A DNA stretch of 64,000 bases, from positions 558,001 to 622,000 of the forward strand of contig NZ_FNRV01000001.1 in the NCBI RefSeq assembly GCF_900105115.1, in the 5' to 3' direction. This DNA is from Pseudomonas mohnii. Lineage in GTDB: Bacteria > Pseudomonadota > Gammaproteobacteria > Pseudomonadales > Pseudomonadaceae. Positions 49,883 through 57,556 of the stretch are shown here, one piece after another. Within the stretch, counting starts at the first letter, position 1, and each line of letters opens with the position of its first letter. Under the pieces are notes generated by a model. That model worked only from the letters and a program-made list of their open reading frames with translations, did not search any database and was not told the origin of the DNA. Made by a program: the position numbers and the translations under genes.

Positions 49883-50746
49883 ATGGACATCGATCTCGCC
49901 CGCACCTTTCTGGAAATCGTCCGCCACGGCAGCCTTGCCGCAGCGGCCGAGAAGCTCCACGTCACCCAAACCGCGATCACCGCACGGGTACAAAAACTCG
50001 AAAGCCAACTGGGCAGTACCCTGTTTGTGCGCAACCGCGCCGGTGCCCGCCTCACGCCCAACGGCGAAGCTTTCGTGGTATATGCCAATCAACTGGTGGA
50101 AACCTGGGAGGCCGCAAGGCGGGACTTGCCGTTGCCTGAGGGTTACCGCGATGTATTGCACATCGGCGGCGAGGTCAGTCTGTGCAACCCGTTGATGCTC
50201 AGTTGGGCCGGCGAGTTGCGCGAAAAAATCCCCAGCCACGCCCTGCGCATGGAAATCCGCGACGGCGAAAACCTGTTGCGCCAGTTGGAACTGGGGGTAC
50301 TGGACGCGGCGCTGGTCTATCAGCCCGAGTATTGGCCGCGGCTTCAGGTCGAGCAGGTGCTGGAGGAAAAGCTTGTCCTTGTCCGCCTGCCCGGTCGTGC
50401 CGAACCTTACGTCTACATTGACTGGGGCCAGGACTTCCGGCGCCGGCACGATGCCGCTCTGCCAGAAAAAGCCAAAGCCGCCCTGAGTTTCAATCTCGGC
50501 CCGCTGGGCCTGCAATACATTCTGGAAAACGGCGGCAGCGGCTATTTCCGCACCCGTGTCGTGCGCAGTTACCTGGAAAGCGGTGTACTGGAACAAGTCC
50601 CGAAAGCACCGGAGTTCAGTTACCCGACCTATCTGGTTTACTCCCGCGACCGCGACTCGCCGACGTTGCAACGAGCCTTCGACCTGCTGCGCGAAGTCAT
50701 CCAGTCCGATGAAGACTGGTCGCAACGCTGGAACCCGTTGACCTGA
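49883..50746 (+). CDS. LysR-family transcriptional regulator
   Basis: The product is 287 aa. It has a winged-helix DNA-binding domain (1-60, MDIDLARTFLEIVRHGSLAAAAEKLHVTQ pattern) and a co-inducer domain (about 90-285). It lies in the same direction as the amidohydrolase upstream (105-bp gap) and the hydroxylase fusion downstream (105-bp gap). Its targets are not obvious from divergence; the adjacent genes are the best candidates. Confidence 0.93.
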   Translation: MDIDLARTFLEIVRHGSLAAAAEKLHVTQTAITARVQKLESQLGSTLFVRNRAGARLTPNGEAFVVYANQLVETWEAARRDLPLPEGYRDVLHIGGEVSLCNPLMLSWAGELREKIPSHALRMEIRDGENLLRQLELGVLDAALVYQPEYWPRLQVEQVLEEKLVLVRLPGRAEPYVYIDWGQDFRRRHDAALPEKAKAALSFNLGPLGLQYILENGGSGYFRTRVVRSYLESGVLEQVPKAPEFSYPTYLVYSRDRDSPTLQRAFDLLREVIQSDEDWSQRWNPLT

Positions 50747-50851
50747 ATACGCCTTGCACCGGATCGTGGCACTCGTGTCGTCGAGGTTCTCCAGCCAACA
50801 CGCCGGGATCGTCTACGCTGCTGGAGATAACGATAACGACAGGTGATTGCA

Positions 50852-51997
50852 GTGAGGCAGACCACCGAAGCATTCCGCAGCCGCTACCGCGCCAACATCC
50901 ATCCGCGCTACAACCCCTGGCTTCACGGCACCTTCGTGCTGCTGTTCGGCGTGTTCGCCATGGCCGTTTTCTGGAGCACTGTGCACCAGGTGCAACCGAC
51001 CGAATGGCTGGCGGTGCCTCTGACCTTGTTGCTCTTCAACTTCGGCGTGTACTGCGTGCATCGGCACCTGGGCCATCAGAAAAAAAGTTACGCGCGATTG
51101 TTCTATGCCCGCCATACCGGCGACCATCACAGTTTTTTCGCACCGGGCCACATGACTTATGACAGCGCCCGTGACTGGCGGGTGATTCTGTTTCCGGCCT
51201 GGCTGATCGTGTTGCACACCCTGCTCATCACCCTGCCTCTCTGGTGGCTGCTCATGCAAGTGGACGTCAACGTAGCCGGTTTGGTCGGCGGTTTTCTGGT
51301 CCTCGGTTACCTGGCCTATGAAGCGTTCCATGCCTGCGAGCATCTACCGCCGCACAACCCGCTGACGCGCCTGCCTTGGGTCCGCCAGATGCGGCGCCTG
51401 CATGAGCTGCATCACCGCCGTGAGTTGATGCAGGAACGTAACTTCAACATCGTTTTTCCATTGATGGATTACCTGTTCGGCACCCTCTACTGGGAGCCGG
51501 AGCCGGCGATCCCGCAGCCGACGAGCACGCCCATGACCCGCATGCAGCATCAGATCGAGATCGCCGGAACGCCCTTTGCCGTGCTGGCGTACGCCAGCAA
51601 CGTGAGCCACTGGCCGCAGTGGCATCCATCGTCCCTCAGGATCAACGGACAAAAGGGTCCGCTGCACGCCGGCGCGCGGTTCGAGGAAGACATCCGCGCC
51701 GGTGGACGTGATGGGCATTTGCGTTGGGTCGTCGATGAATACCTGCCTGGGTTGCGTTGGCGTGCCCAGGCGCTCGGCGACCATGGACTGTCGCTGATAC
51801 TGACTTACGAATGTGAAGCCGTGGGAGAAGGCACGCGGTTTGTCCGCACGCTGGAGTATCAGTTCAGCGGCGTGGCGATGCGCCTTGCCAATCGGTTGTT
51901 GCTCAAGCGCCGGATCGATCGTGAGTCGGCGGCCTCGATGCTGGCGCTGCGTGAGATGGCGGAAAAACACCTGGCCCTGTCGGAAGTCCGAGCGTGA
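50852..51997 (+). CDS. Fatty-acid-hydroxylase/sterol-desaturase membrane domain fused to an SRPBCC domain
   Basis: The product is 381 aa from GTG 50852 (AGGTGA site, 5-nt spacing); a GTG three codons earlier is possible. Residues 1-215 have about four membrane helices and the di-iron histidine clusters HRHLGH, HTGDHH, HACEH and HELHH of the FA_hydroxylase superfamily. Residues about 235-375 form an SRPBCC-like ligand-binding domain (VLAYASNVSHWPQWHPSSLRI start, C-terminal amphipathic helix). The fusion suggests a lipid or hydrophobic substrate handed to the hydroxylase, which is inference. It overlaps the next gene by 4 nt. Confidence 0.82.
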   Translation: MRQTTEAFRSRYRANIHPRYNPWLHGTFVLLFGVFAMAVFWSTVHQVQPTEWLAVPLTLLLFNFGVYCVHRHLGHQKKSYARLFYARHTGDHHSFFAPGHMTYDSARDWRVILFPAWLIVLHTLLITLPLWWLLMQVDVNVAGLVGGFLVLGYLAYEAFHACEHLPPHNPLTRLPWVRQMRRLHELHHRRELMQERNFNIVFPLMDYLFGTLYWEPEPAIPQPTSTPMTRMQHQIEIAGTPFAVLAYASNVSHWPQWHPSSLRINGQKGPLHAGARFEEDIRAGGRDGHLRWVVDEYLPGLRWRAQALGDHGLSLILTYECEAVGEGTRFVRTLEYQFSGVAMRLANRLLLKRRIDRESAASMLALREMAEKHLALSEVRA

Positions 51998-53082
51998 GTC
52001 GCTCGCTCCGGTTTCGCCACGGCTTGCTGCTGGTGGTCATTGTCGTTGCTGGCTTCTTGCTGCTGATGCCCACCAGGGTCAAACCCGTGGCCTGGACGCC
52101 AGCCCCCGCGCCATCGCTCACCAGCGGCACCTATGCCGACAATCAGCGCCTCAAGGGCGTGGAGCCTGTTGGCGCTGCGGACATCGATGGCCCCGAAGCA
52201 CTGCTGCTGGAAAACGATACGCTGATCACCGGCTTGCATGACGGCCGGGTGATCCGCACGAGCCTTGACGGCAAGGCCACCAAAGTCCTGGCCGATACCG
52301 GTGGCCGGCCCTTGGGTCTGGCTCGCCACCCCAGCGGCTTGCTGGTGATCGCTGATGCGGTCAAGGGTTTGCTGTCGCTGGACGCCCAAGGTCGCCTGGT
52401 GGCCTTGGCGACAGAGGCCAACGGCGTGCCCTTCGGTTTCACTGACGACGTCGCCATCGACACGCAGGGGCACTATGCCTACTTCAGCGATGCCTCCAGC
52501 CGCTTCGGCTACGGCAAGGATGGTGAGGCGATCATTGAACACGGTGGCGATGGTCGCTTGTTGCGTTACGACTTCCAGACCGGCAAAACCTCAGTGCTGC
52601 TGGACAAGCTGGAATTTGCCAACGGCGTGACGCTCGGACCGGACGATGCCTATGTGCTGGTCAATGAAACCGGTGCCTATCGCATTAGCCGCTACTGGTT
52701 GAGCGGCCCCAAGGCAGGCACCCACGATCTGTTCATCGACAACTTGCCAGGCCTGCCCGACAACCTCGCGTTCAATGGTCACGACCGTTTCTGGGTGGCG
52801 CTGTACGCACCGCGCAATGCCTTGCTCGACGCCACGGCGGCACATCCCTTCATACGCAAGGTGATCGCACGGGCCATGACCGTGCTGCCCAAACCGGTGG
52901 AGAAACGCGCCTTCGTTCTCGGGCTCGATGTCGAAGGCAGGGTCATTGCCAACCTCCAGGACAGCAGCAGCGGCAACTACTCACCGATCACGACCGCGCG
53001 CGAATATGGCGACTGGCTGTATTTGGGCTCGCTGAAGGCGAAACACATGGTGCGTTTGCCGCTGAGCGCGGCGCTGCAATAA
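51994..53082 (+). CDS. SMP-30/strictosidine-synthase-like beta-propeller, membrane-anchored
   Basis: The product is 362 aa with an N-terminal signal anchor (about 8-25). A six-bladed propeller with repeated GL/DG strands follows; RPLGLARHPSGLLVIADA, DDVAIDTQGHYAYFSDASSRF and LEFANGVTLGPDDAYVLVNET are typical of the SMP-30/strictosidine-synthase superfamily. These are metal-dependent lactonases or esterases; the substrate is unknown. The GTG start overlaps the stop of the hydroxylase fusion by 4 nt, so the two probably act on related compounds. Confidence 0.85.
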   Translation: MSRSLRFRHGLLLVVIVVAGFLLLMPTRVKPVAWTPAPAPSLTSGTYADNQRLKGVEPVGAADIDGPEALLLENDTLITGLHDGRVIRTSLDGKATKVLADTGGRPLGLARHPSGLLVIADAVKGLLSLDAQGRLVALATEANGVPFGFTDDVAIDTQGHYAYFSDASSRFGYGKDGEAIIEHGGDGRLLRYDFQTGKTSVLLDKLEFANGVTLGPDDAYVLVNETGAYRISRYWLSGPKAGTHDLFIDNLPGLPDNLAFNGHDRFWVALYAPRNALLDATAAHPFIRKVIARAMTVLPKPVEKRAFVLGLDVEGRVIANLQDSSSGNYSPITTAREYGDWLYLGSLKAKHMVRLPLSAALQ

Positions 53083-53100
53083 CAACGCAATCACATTGCA

Positions 53101-53128
53101 GCAGCGGGCAAGCCCCCTCCCACAGGGA
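53101..53128. repeat. REP-like half element
   Basis: GGGCAAGCCCCCTCCCACAGG-type sequence, a half or decayed REP of the subtype seen at 23333, between the SMP-30 gene and the 62-residue protein gene. Confidence 0.45.
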
Positions 53129-53134
53129 TAGGAG

Positions 53135-53323
53135 TCAATCGGAATCCAGGTCAATACGATCGCGCCTGTTCGGCGGTTTGCCTGCTTCATCATCCGGCAC
53201 TTCGTCGAGGCCGGGGTCTTCTTCAGGCTTGACGGCATTGCGCCCCGGACTCAAAGGCTCGGGATGGGTGGGGATGGGATCGAAGCCACCCTGTTCTTCG
53301 CTGGGGAATTTTGGATGTGTCAT
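53135..53323 (-). CDS. Small acidic, proline-rich disordered protein
   Basis: The product is 62 aa, rich in Pro, Glu and Asp, with no hydrophobic core and a DLDSD C-terminus; predicted disordered. A GAGG ribosome site precedes the ATG at 53323. No family is recognised. It resembles in size and composition the protein at 54460-54648. Function unknown. Confidence 0.6.
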   Translation of the reverse strand: MTHPKFPSEEQGGFDPIPTHPEPLSPGRNAVKPEEDPGLDEVPDDEAGKPPNRRDRIDLDSD

Positions 53324-53432
53324 GGGGCACCTCGTCTGTCACCGTAATGACGGTCTCTGATCATTCGAGGTGCCGGTCGTTAGCGCCGTTCCAATTGTTC
53401 AGCCCCCGGTCGTCGGAGGCTCATGAGATCTT

Positions 53433-53666
53433 TCAGGACGGCGACTCGAGTTGTTTGACGATCTTGTCCTTGACCATCAGGCGCGTCTCCTTGAGCTTCT
53501 TCACTGCGTCATCACTGGACTTGGCCTCCTCTGCCTTGACCACTTCGGCATCGGCCAGCGAATACTTGTTAAGCAGCGAATCCAATAACGGATCCTTGGT
53601 GCGTTTGTGCTGGATTTCTTCCTTTGAGCGTTTCAGATCCTGATAAAGGTCGTGTGGCACCGGCAT
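53433..53666 (-). CDS. YdcH/DUF465 family small protein
   Basis: The product is 77 aa, a helical, charged protein with the DUF465 pattern (LKETRLMVKDKI near the C-terminus) and a long coiled-coil-like middle. The ATG at 53666 is chosen because a strong GGAGGTG site lies just upstream; the frame extends 44 codons higher without support. Role unknown; E. coli YdcH is also uncharacterised. Confidence 0.8.
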   Translation of the reverse strand: MPVPHDLYQDLKRSKEEIQHKRTKDPLLDSLLNKYSLADAEVVKAEEAKSSDDAVKKLKETRLMVKDKIVKQLESPS

Positions 53667-53883
53667 GGAACACCTCCGTTTGTTAATCGGCAGCAAACGC
53701 CTCTGATTGCGCTCGCCAACTATCAGAATGGCCTTGGTTGACCGGTTCTGTCGACCACCTGTCAGACCAGCGGTGTCCGTTCGTCGTCCTTTGGCCAATG
53801 CAATAAAACCTTTTCCCGCCTGGCGGCCTCCACAGCTTAACGATCATTGCGATCACCCATGAAAATTGCGTGGAGATGTACTG

Positions 53884-54405
53884 ATGGACGGATTCAACCT
53901 GCGCCATCTCACTCTGGCCGTCGCCTTGAGCACCTTCATGGGCACGGCCTTCGCCGCGACTTCCAACGACTTCGTCGATCACGCCGCCGCCGGTGGCATC
54001 GCAGAGATCGAAGCCAGCAAGCTGGCCCTGGAAAAAAGCAGCTCGGCCGACATCAAGGCCTTCGCCAACATGATGATCACTGATCATTCCAAGGCCAATG
54101 ACGAACTGGCGGCCATTGCGAAAAAGAATGACATCAAGGTTCCAGAGAACACGACACTGACCAACCAGGCCAAGGAAAAAATCCTCGACATGCGCGATCA
54201 ATCCTTTGACGCGGCCTATGCCAACAATCAGGTCAAGGCCCACGAACAGACCATCGAGTTGTTCAAGAAAGAGGCCAACACCGTCACCGACGACAAGACC
54301 AAAGGCGCCGTGGAACTCAAAGGCTTCGCTCAAAAAATGCTGCCGGGGCTGGAAAAACACTTGGATATGGCAAAAAAACTCCAGGCTGCGCACCCAAGCA
54401 AATAA
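53884..54405 (+). CDS. DUF4142 periplasmic protein
   Basis: The product is 173 aa. It has a signal peptide ending near TAFA-AT (about residue 25) and a DUF4142 helical bundle, with DFVDHAAAGGIAEIEASKLAL at its start and paired His residues (DHSKAND, AHEQTIELF, LEKHLDMAK). The fold is ferritin-like; the role is unknown. Start at 53884 with GGAG upstream. It is surrounded by small stress-type genes. Confidence 0.88.
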   Translation: MDGFNLRHLTLAVALSTFMGTAFAATSNDFVDHAAAGGIAEIEASKLALEKSSSADIKAFANMMITDHSKANDELAAIAKKNDIKVPENTTLTNQAKEKILDMRDQSFDAAYANNQVKAHEQTIELFKKEANTVTDDKTKGAVELKGFAQKMLPGLEKHLDMAKKLQAAHPSK

Positions 54406-54422
54406 CTTTCGTACACACAAAA

Positions 54423-54446
54423 AGGCCGCATCACGGGATGCGGCCT
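54423..54446. terminator. Bidirectional terminator between DUF4142 and the 62-aa gene
   Basis: AGGCCGCATC/GATGCGGCCT 10-bp stem with a 4-nt loop; A run on the left and a CGTT tail on the right, between convergent genes. Confidence 0.75.
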
Positions 54447-54459
54447 CGTTGCATTCAAC

Positions 54460-54648
54460 CTAACCGCCATCGGTATCAATGTCGGCGTCGGTCTCATCAC
54501 CCGGCTTTGGTCGATCCGGATCGGGCTTGAAACCCGGACTGAACTCATTGTCGTTATCGTTGTGAAGGTTTTTCTGGTCGACCGTTTGGTCGGCGCTTTC
54601 CGGCTCGGGAGTTATCGCGTCGTCTTCTGAACCCGTTTTATCGCTCAT
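54460..54648 (-). CDS. Small acidic disordered protein
   Basis: The product is 62 aa, dominated by Asp, Glu, Pro and Asn, ending DADIDTDGG; no hydrophobic core. The ATG at 54648 has a GAGG site 8 nt upstream; the frame is open 45 codons further but without a ribosome site. No known family. Composition and length parallel the protein at 53135-53323. Confidence 0.6.
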   Translation of the reverse strand: MSDKTGSEDDAITPEPESADQTVDQKNLHNDNDNEFSPGFKPDPDRPKPGDETDADIDTDGG

Positions 54649-54783
54649 GATTACCTCGGTCGTCGCTGTCATTGCGAGGCTGGAACAGCCCGGCCATACA
54701 GGTTCGAAGCCATCTCGCGGGCGACGTTCCATCCATTGGCCGATTCGGCACAAGAAACACAGGCATGAGCTGCCACCGACCAT

Positions 54784-57420
54784 TCACACCGCACCAAGTA
54801 CCCGAGCCAAAAACGGCGCGGTCCGGCTCTTCTTGCTCTTGGCGACTTTCTGCGGCGTCCCCGCCACGACCACCTTGCCGCCCTGATCCCCCGCCCCTGG
54901 GCCGATATCGATCACCCAGTCGCTCTGCGCCACCACGCGCATTTCGTGCTCGACGACGATCACCGTGTGCCCCGCCGTCACCAGGTTGTTCAATTGCTCC
55001 AGCAAGCGATCGACATCCCGTGGGTGCAGTCCGGTGGTGGGCTCGTCGAGCACATAGAGCGTGGCGCCACGCTGGTTGCGCTGCAGTTCGGTGGCCAGTT
55101 TGATGCGCTGGGCTTCGCCACCGGACAGCTCCGTCGCCGGTTGACCGAGGCGCAAATAGCCCAGGCCAATGTCGCGCAGCACCTCCAGCGAGCGGCGGAT
55201 AGCCGCTTGTTCGGCGAACACTTCGACCGCCTCATCCACCGTCAATTGCAGGACCTGCGCAATGTTACGGCCCTGCCAGCTAATCGCCAGCGTCTCGGGG
55301 TTGTAGCGGTCACCGTGACAGGTCGGGCACGGTGCATAGACGCTGGGCATGAACAGCAACTCGACGCTGACAAACCCCTCGCCTTCGCAGGTCGGGCAAC
55401 GGCCCTTGGCAACGTTGAAGGAAAACTGCCCGGCGTCATAACCCGCCGCTTGTGCCTCGGGCGTGGCAGCGTAGAGTTTGCGCACGTTATCGAACAGCCC
55501 GGTATAGGTCGCCAGGTTGGAGCGCGGTGTGCGACCGATGGGCTTCTGATCCACTTGCACCAGACGCTTGATCGACGCTAGCCCCGCCGTGACCTGGCCA
55601 CCGCTGACTTGCGGCGTGTCGTCCTCCAGATTCAGCGCCTGCGGTTCGCTGTCGGCGGCCGGGCGCCCGAGGTGTGCGCCGACCAGTTCCAGCAATGCCT
55701 GGCTGACCAGACTCGACTTGCCCGAACCCGAGACACCGGTCACCGCCGTGAAACAACCTAACGGAAACTCGACATCGAGGTTATCCAGATTGTTGCGGGT
55801 AATGCCTTCCAGGCGTAGCCAATCCCCGGCCTTGCGGCTGGTACGGACCTGACTGGCCTGCTCGGCGAACAGGTAGGCGCGGGTTTGCGATTCGGCCACT
55901 TCAGCCAACCCGGCCGGTGGACCGCTGTACAGCACCCGCCCGCCATGCTCCCCCGCCGCCGGGCCGACGTCGATCAACCAGTCGGCACGCTGCATGGTTT
56001 GCAGATCGTGCTCGACCACGAACAAGGTATTGCCGGCGGCCTTCAAGCGTTGCAAGGCGTCGAACAGCGCCTCGCCATCCGCCGGATGCAGGCCGGCCGA
56101 GGGTTCATCCAGCACGTAGATCACGCCGAACAACTGCGAGCCCAACTGCGTCGCCAGGCGCAGACGCTGCAACTCACCCGACGACAACGTCGGCGTGCTG
56201 CGCTCCAGCGCCAGGTAACCGAGGCCAAGGTCGGTCAGGGTGCTGACCCGTTCCAGCAAATCCTGGGCAATCCGTTGCGCCGCCAGGCGTTTCTCCACCG
56301 ACAGGTTCGGCGTATGGCGTACATCGGGGGCGTTGGCGTGTCCGCTGGCGCCATGGGCCACGCGCTGTTCACGGGCCTCGCGGGTCTGGCTGTGGCTCAG
56401 CACCTCACCCGCTTCATCACCCTCCTCCAGGTAATGCTGGGCCGCCACCGGCTTCAGCACCTCAGCGACTTGCAACAACGGCATCTGTGACAGCGCGCCG
56501 ATGTCGTAGCCGGCAAAGGTCACCGACAGCGCCTCGCGTTTGAGCCGCTTGCCCTCGCACAACGGGCACGGGCTGCCGATCATGAACTGCGACACACGCT
56601 TTTTCATCAGCGCACTCTGGGAGTGGGTGAAGGTGTGCAGGATGTAGCGGCGCGCGCCAGTGAAGGTGCCCTGGTAACTCGGTTCCATTTTGCGCTTGAG
56701 GGCGACCCGGGTTTCCTCCGGGGTGAGGCCGGCGTACACCGGCACCGTCGGCGTTTCCTCGGTGAACAGAATCCAGTCGCGCTGCTTTTTCGGCAAATCG
56801 CGCCAGGGAATATCGACGTCGTAGCCCATGGTCACCAGAATGTCGCGCAGGTTCTGTCCTTGCCATGCCAGGGGCCATGAGGCGACGGCGCGCTGGCGGA
56901 TGGTCAGGCTCGGGTCCGGGACCATCAGCGCCTCGGTGACTTCATACACCCGGCCCAGGCCGTGACATTCCGGGCAGGCACCCTGGGGCGTATTGGGCGA
57001 AAAATCTTCGGCGTACAGCATCGGCTGGCCTGGCGGGTAACTGCCGGCGCGGGAATAGAGCATGCGGATCAGGCTCGACAACGTCGTCACACTGCCCACC
57101 GAAGAACGCGTGCTCGGCGTGCCCCGTTGCTGCTGCAGGGCCACGGCCGGCGGCAGGCCTTCGATGGAGTCCACGTCCGGCACGCCGACCTGATCGATCA
57201 GGCGCCGCGCATAAGGGGCGACGGATTCGAAATAGCGGCGTTGCGCTTCAGCGTAGAGGGTCGAAAATGCCAGCGACGATTTTCCCGAACCGGACACCCC
57301 GGTGAACACCACCAAGGCATCGCGGGGAATATCGACATCGACGTTCTTGAGGTTGTGTTCCCGGGCACCGCGTACCTTGACCATGCCGGAGGTTGGATTG
57401 GAGGTGCGGTTTGAGGTCAT
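54784..57420 (-). CDS. UvrA-like excinuclease ABC ATPase, class II (UvrA2 type)
   Basis: The product is 878 aa, shorter than housekeeping UvrA (about 940). It has two ABC modules: GVSGSGKSSLAFS near residue 40 and GVSGSGKSSLVSQ near 560, with signatures LSSGELQRLRLA and LSGGEAQRIKLA and Walker B VLDEPSAGLH and VLDEPTTGLH. Zinc-finger cysteines occur in CPECHGLGR, CPLCEGKR and CPTCEGEGF...CPTCHGD. UvrA2 proteins bind DNA or act in tolerance to DNA-targeting drugs without being the main repair UvrA. No antibiotic cluster is adjacent. A REP pair follows upstream. Confidence 0.9.
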   Translation of the reverse strand: MTSNRTSNPTSGMVKVRGAREHNLKNVDVDIPRDALVVFTGVSGSGKSSLAFSTLYAEAQRRYFESVAPYARRLIDQVGVPDVDSIEGLPPAVALQQQRGTPSTRSSVGSVTTLSSLIRMLYSRAGSYPPGQPMLYAEDFSPNTPQGACPECHGLGRVYEVTEALMVPDPSLTIRQRAVASWPLAWQGQNLRDILVTMGYDVDIPWRDLPKKQRDWILFTEETPTVPVYAGLTPEETRVALKRKMEPSYQGTFTGARRYILHTFTHSQSALMKKRVSQFMIGSPCPLCEGKRLKREALSVTFAGYDIGALSQMPLLQVAEVLKPVAAQHYLEEGDEAGEVLSHSQTREAREQRVAHGASGHANAPDVRHTPNLSVEKRLAAQRIAQDLLERVSTLTDLGLGYLALERSTPTLSSGELQRLRLATQLGSQLFGVIYVLDEPSAGLHPADGEALFDALQRLKAAGNTLFVVEHDLQTMQRADWLIDVGPAAGEHGGRVLYSGPPAGLAEVAESQTRAYLFAEQASQVRTSRKAGDWLRLEGITRNNLDNLDVEFPLGCFTAVTGVSGSGKSSLVSQALLELVGAHLGRPAADSEPQALNLEDDTPQVSGGQVTAGLASIKRLVQVDQKPIGRTPRSNLATYTGLFDNVRKLYAATPEAQAAGYDAGQFSFNVAKGRCPTCEGEGFVSVELLFMPSVYAPCPTCHGDRYNPETLAISWQGRNIAQVLQLTVDEAVEVFAEQAAIRRSLEVLRDIGLGYLRLGQPATELSGGEAQRIKLATELQRNQRGATLYVLDEPTTGLHPRDVDRLLEQLNNLVTAGHTVIVVEHEMRVVAQSDWVIDIGPGAGDQGGKVVVAGTPQKVAKSKKSRTAPFLARVLGAV

Positions 57421-57458
57421 CAGGTCGCCTTGATTAGATATCTGAAAAAACCGAATGA

Positions 57459-57547
57459 CTGTAGGCGCTTGCTTGGCAGCGAAAGCGGGCTTGCAGTCAG
57501 TAAAGATACGACTGACTGACGCGATCGCTGCAAGCCGGCGCCCACAG
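57459..57547. repeat. REPIN-like inverted pair
   Basis: Two inverted REP-like units (CTGTAGGCGC...GGCAGCGA and ATCGCTGC...GGCGCCCACAG) around a spacer containing GTCAG/CTGAC, between the uvrA2 and histidine-kinase genes. Confidence 0.65.
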
Positions 57548-57556
57548 GTTTTTGGG

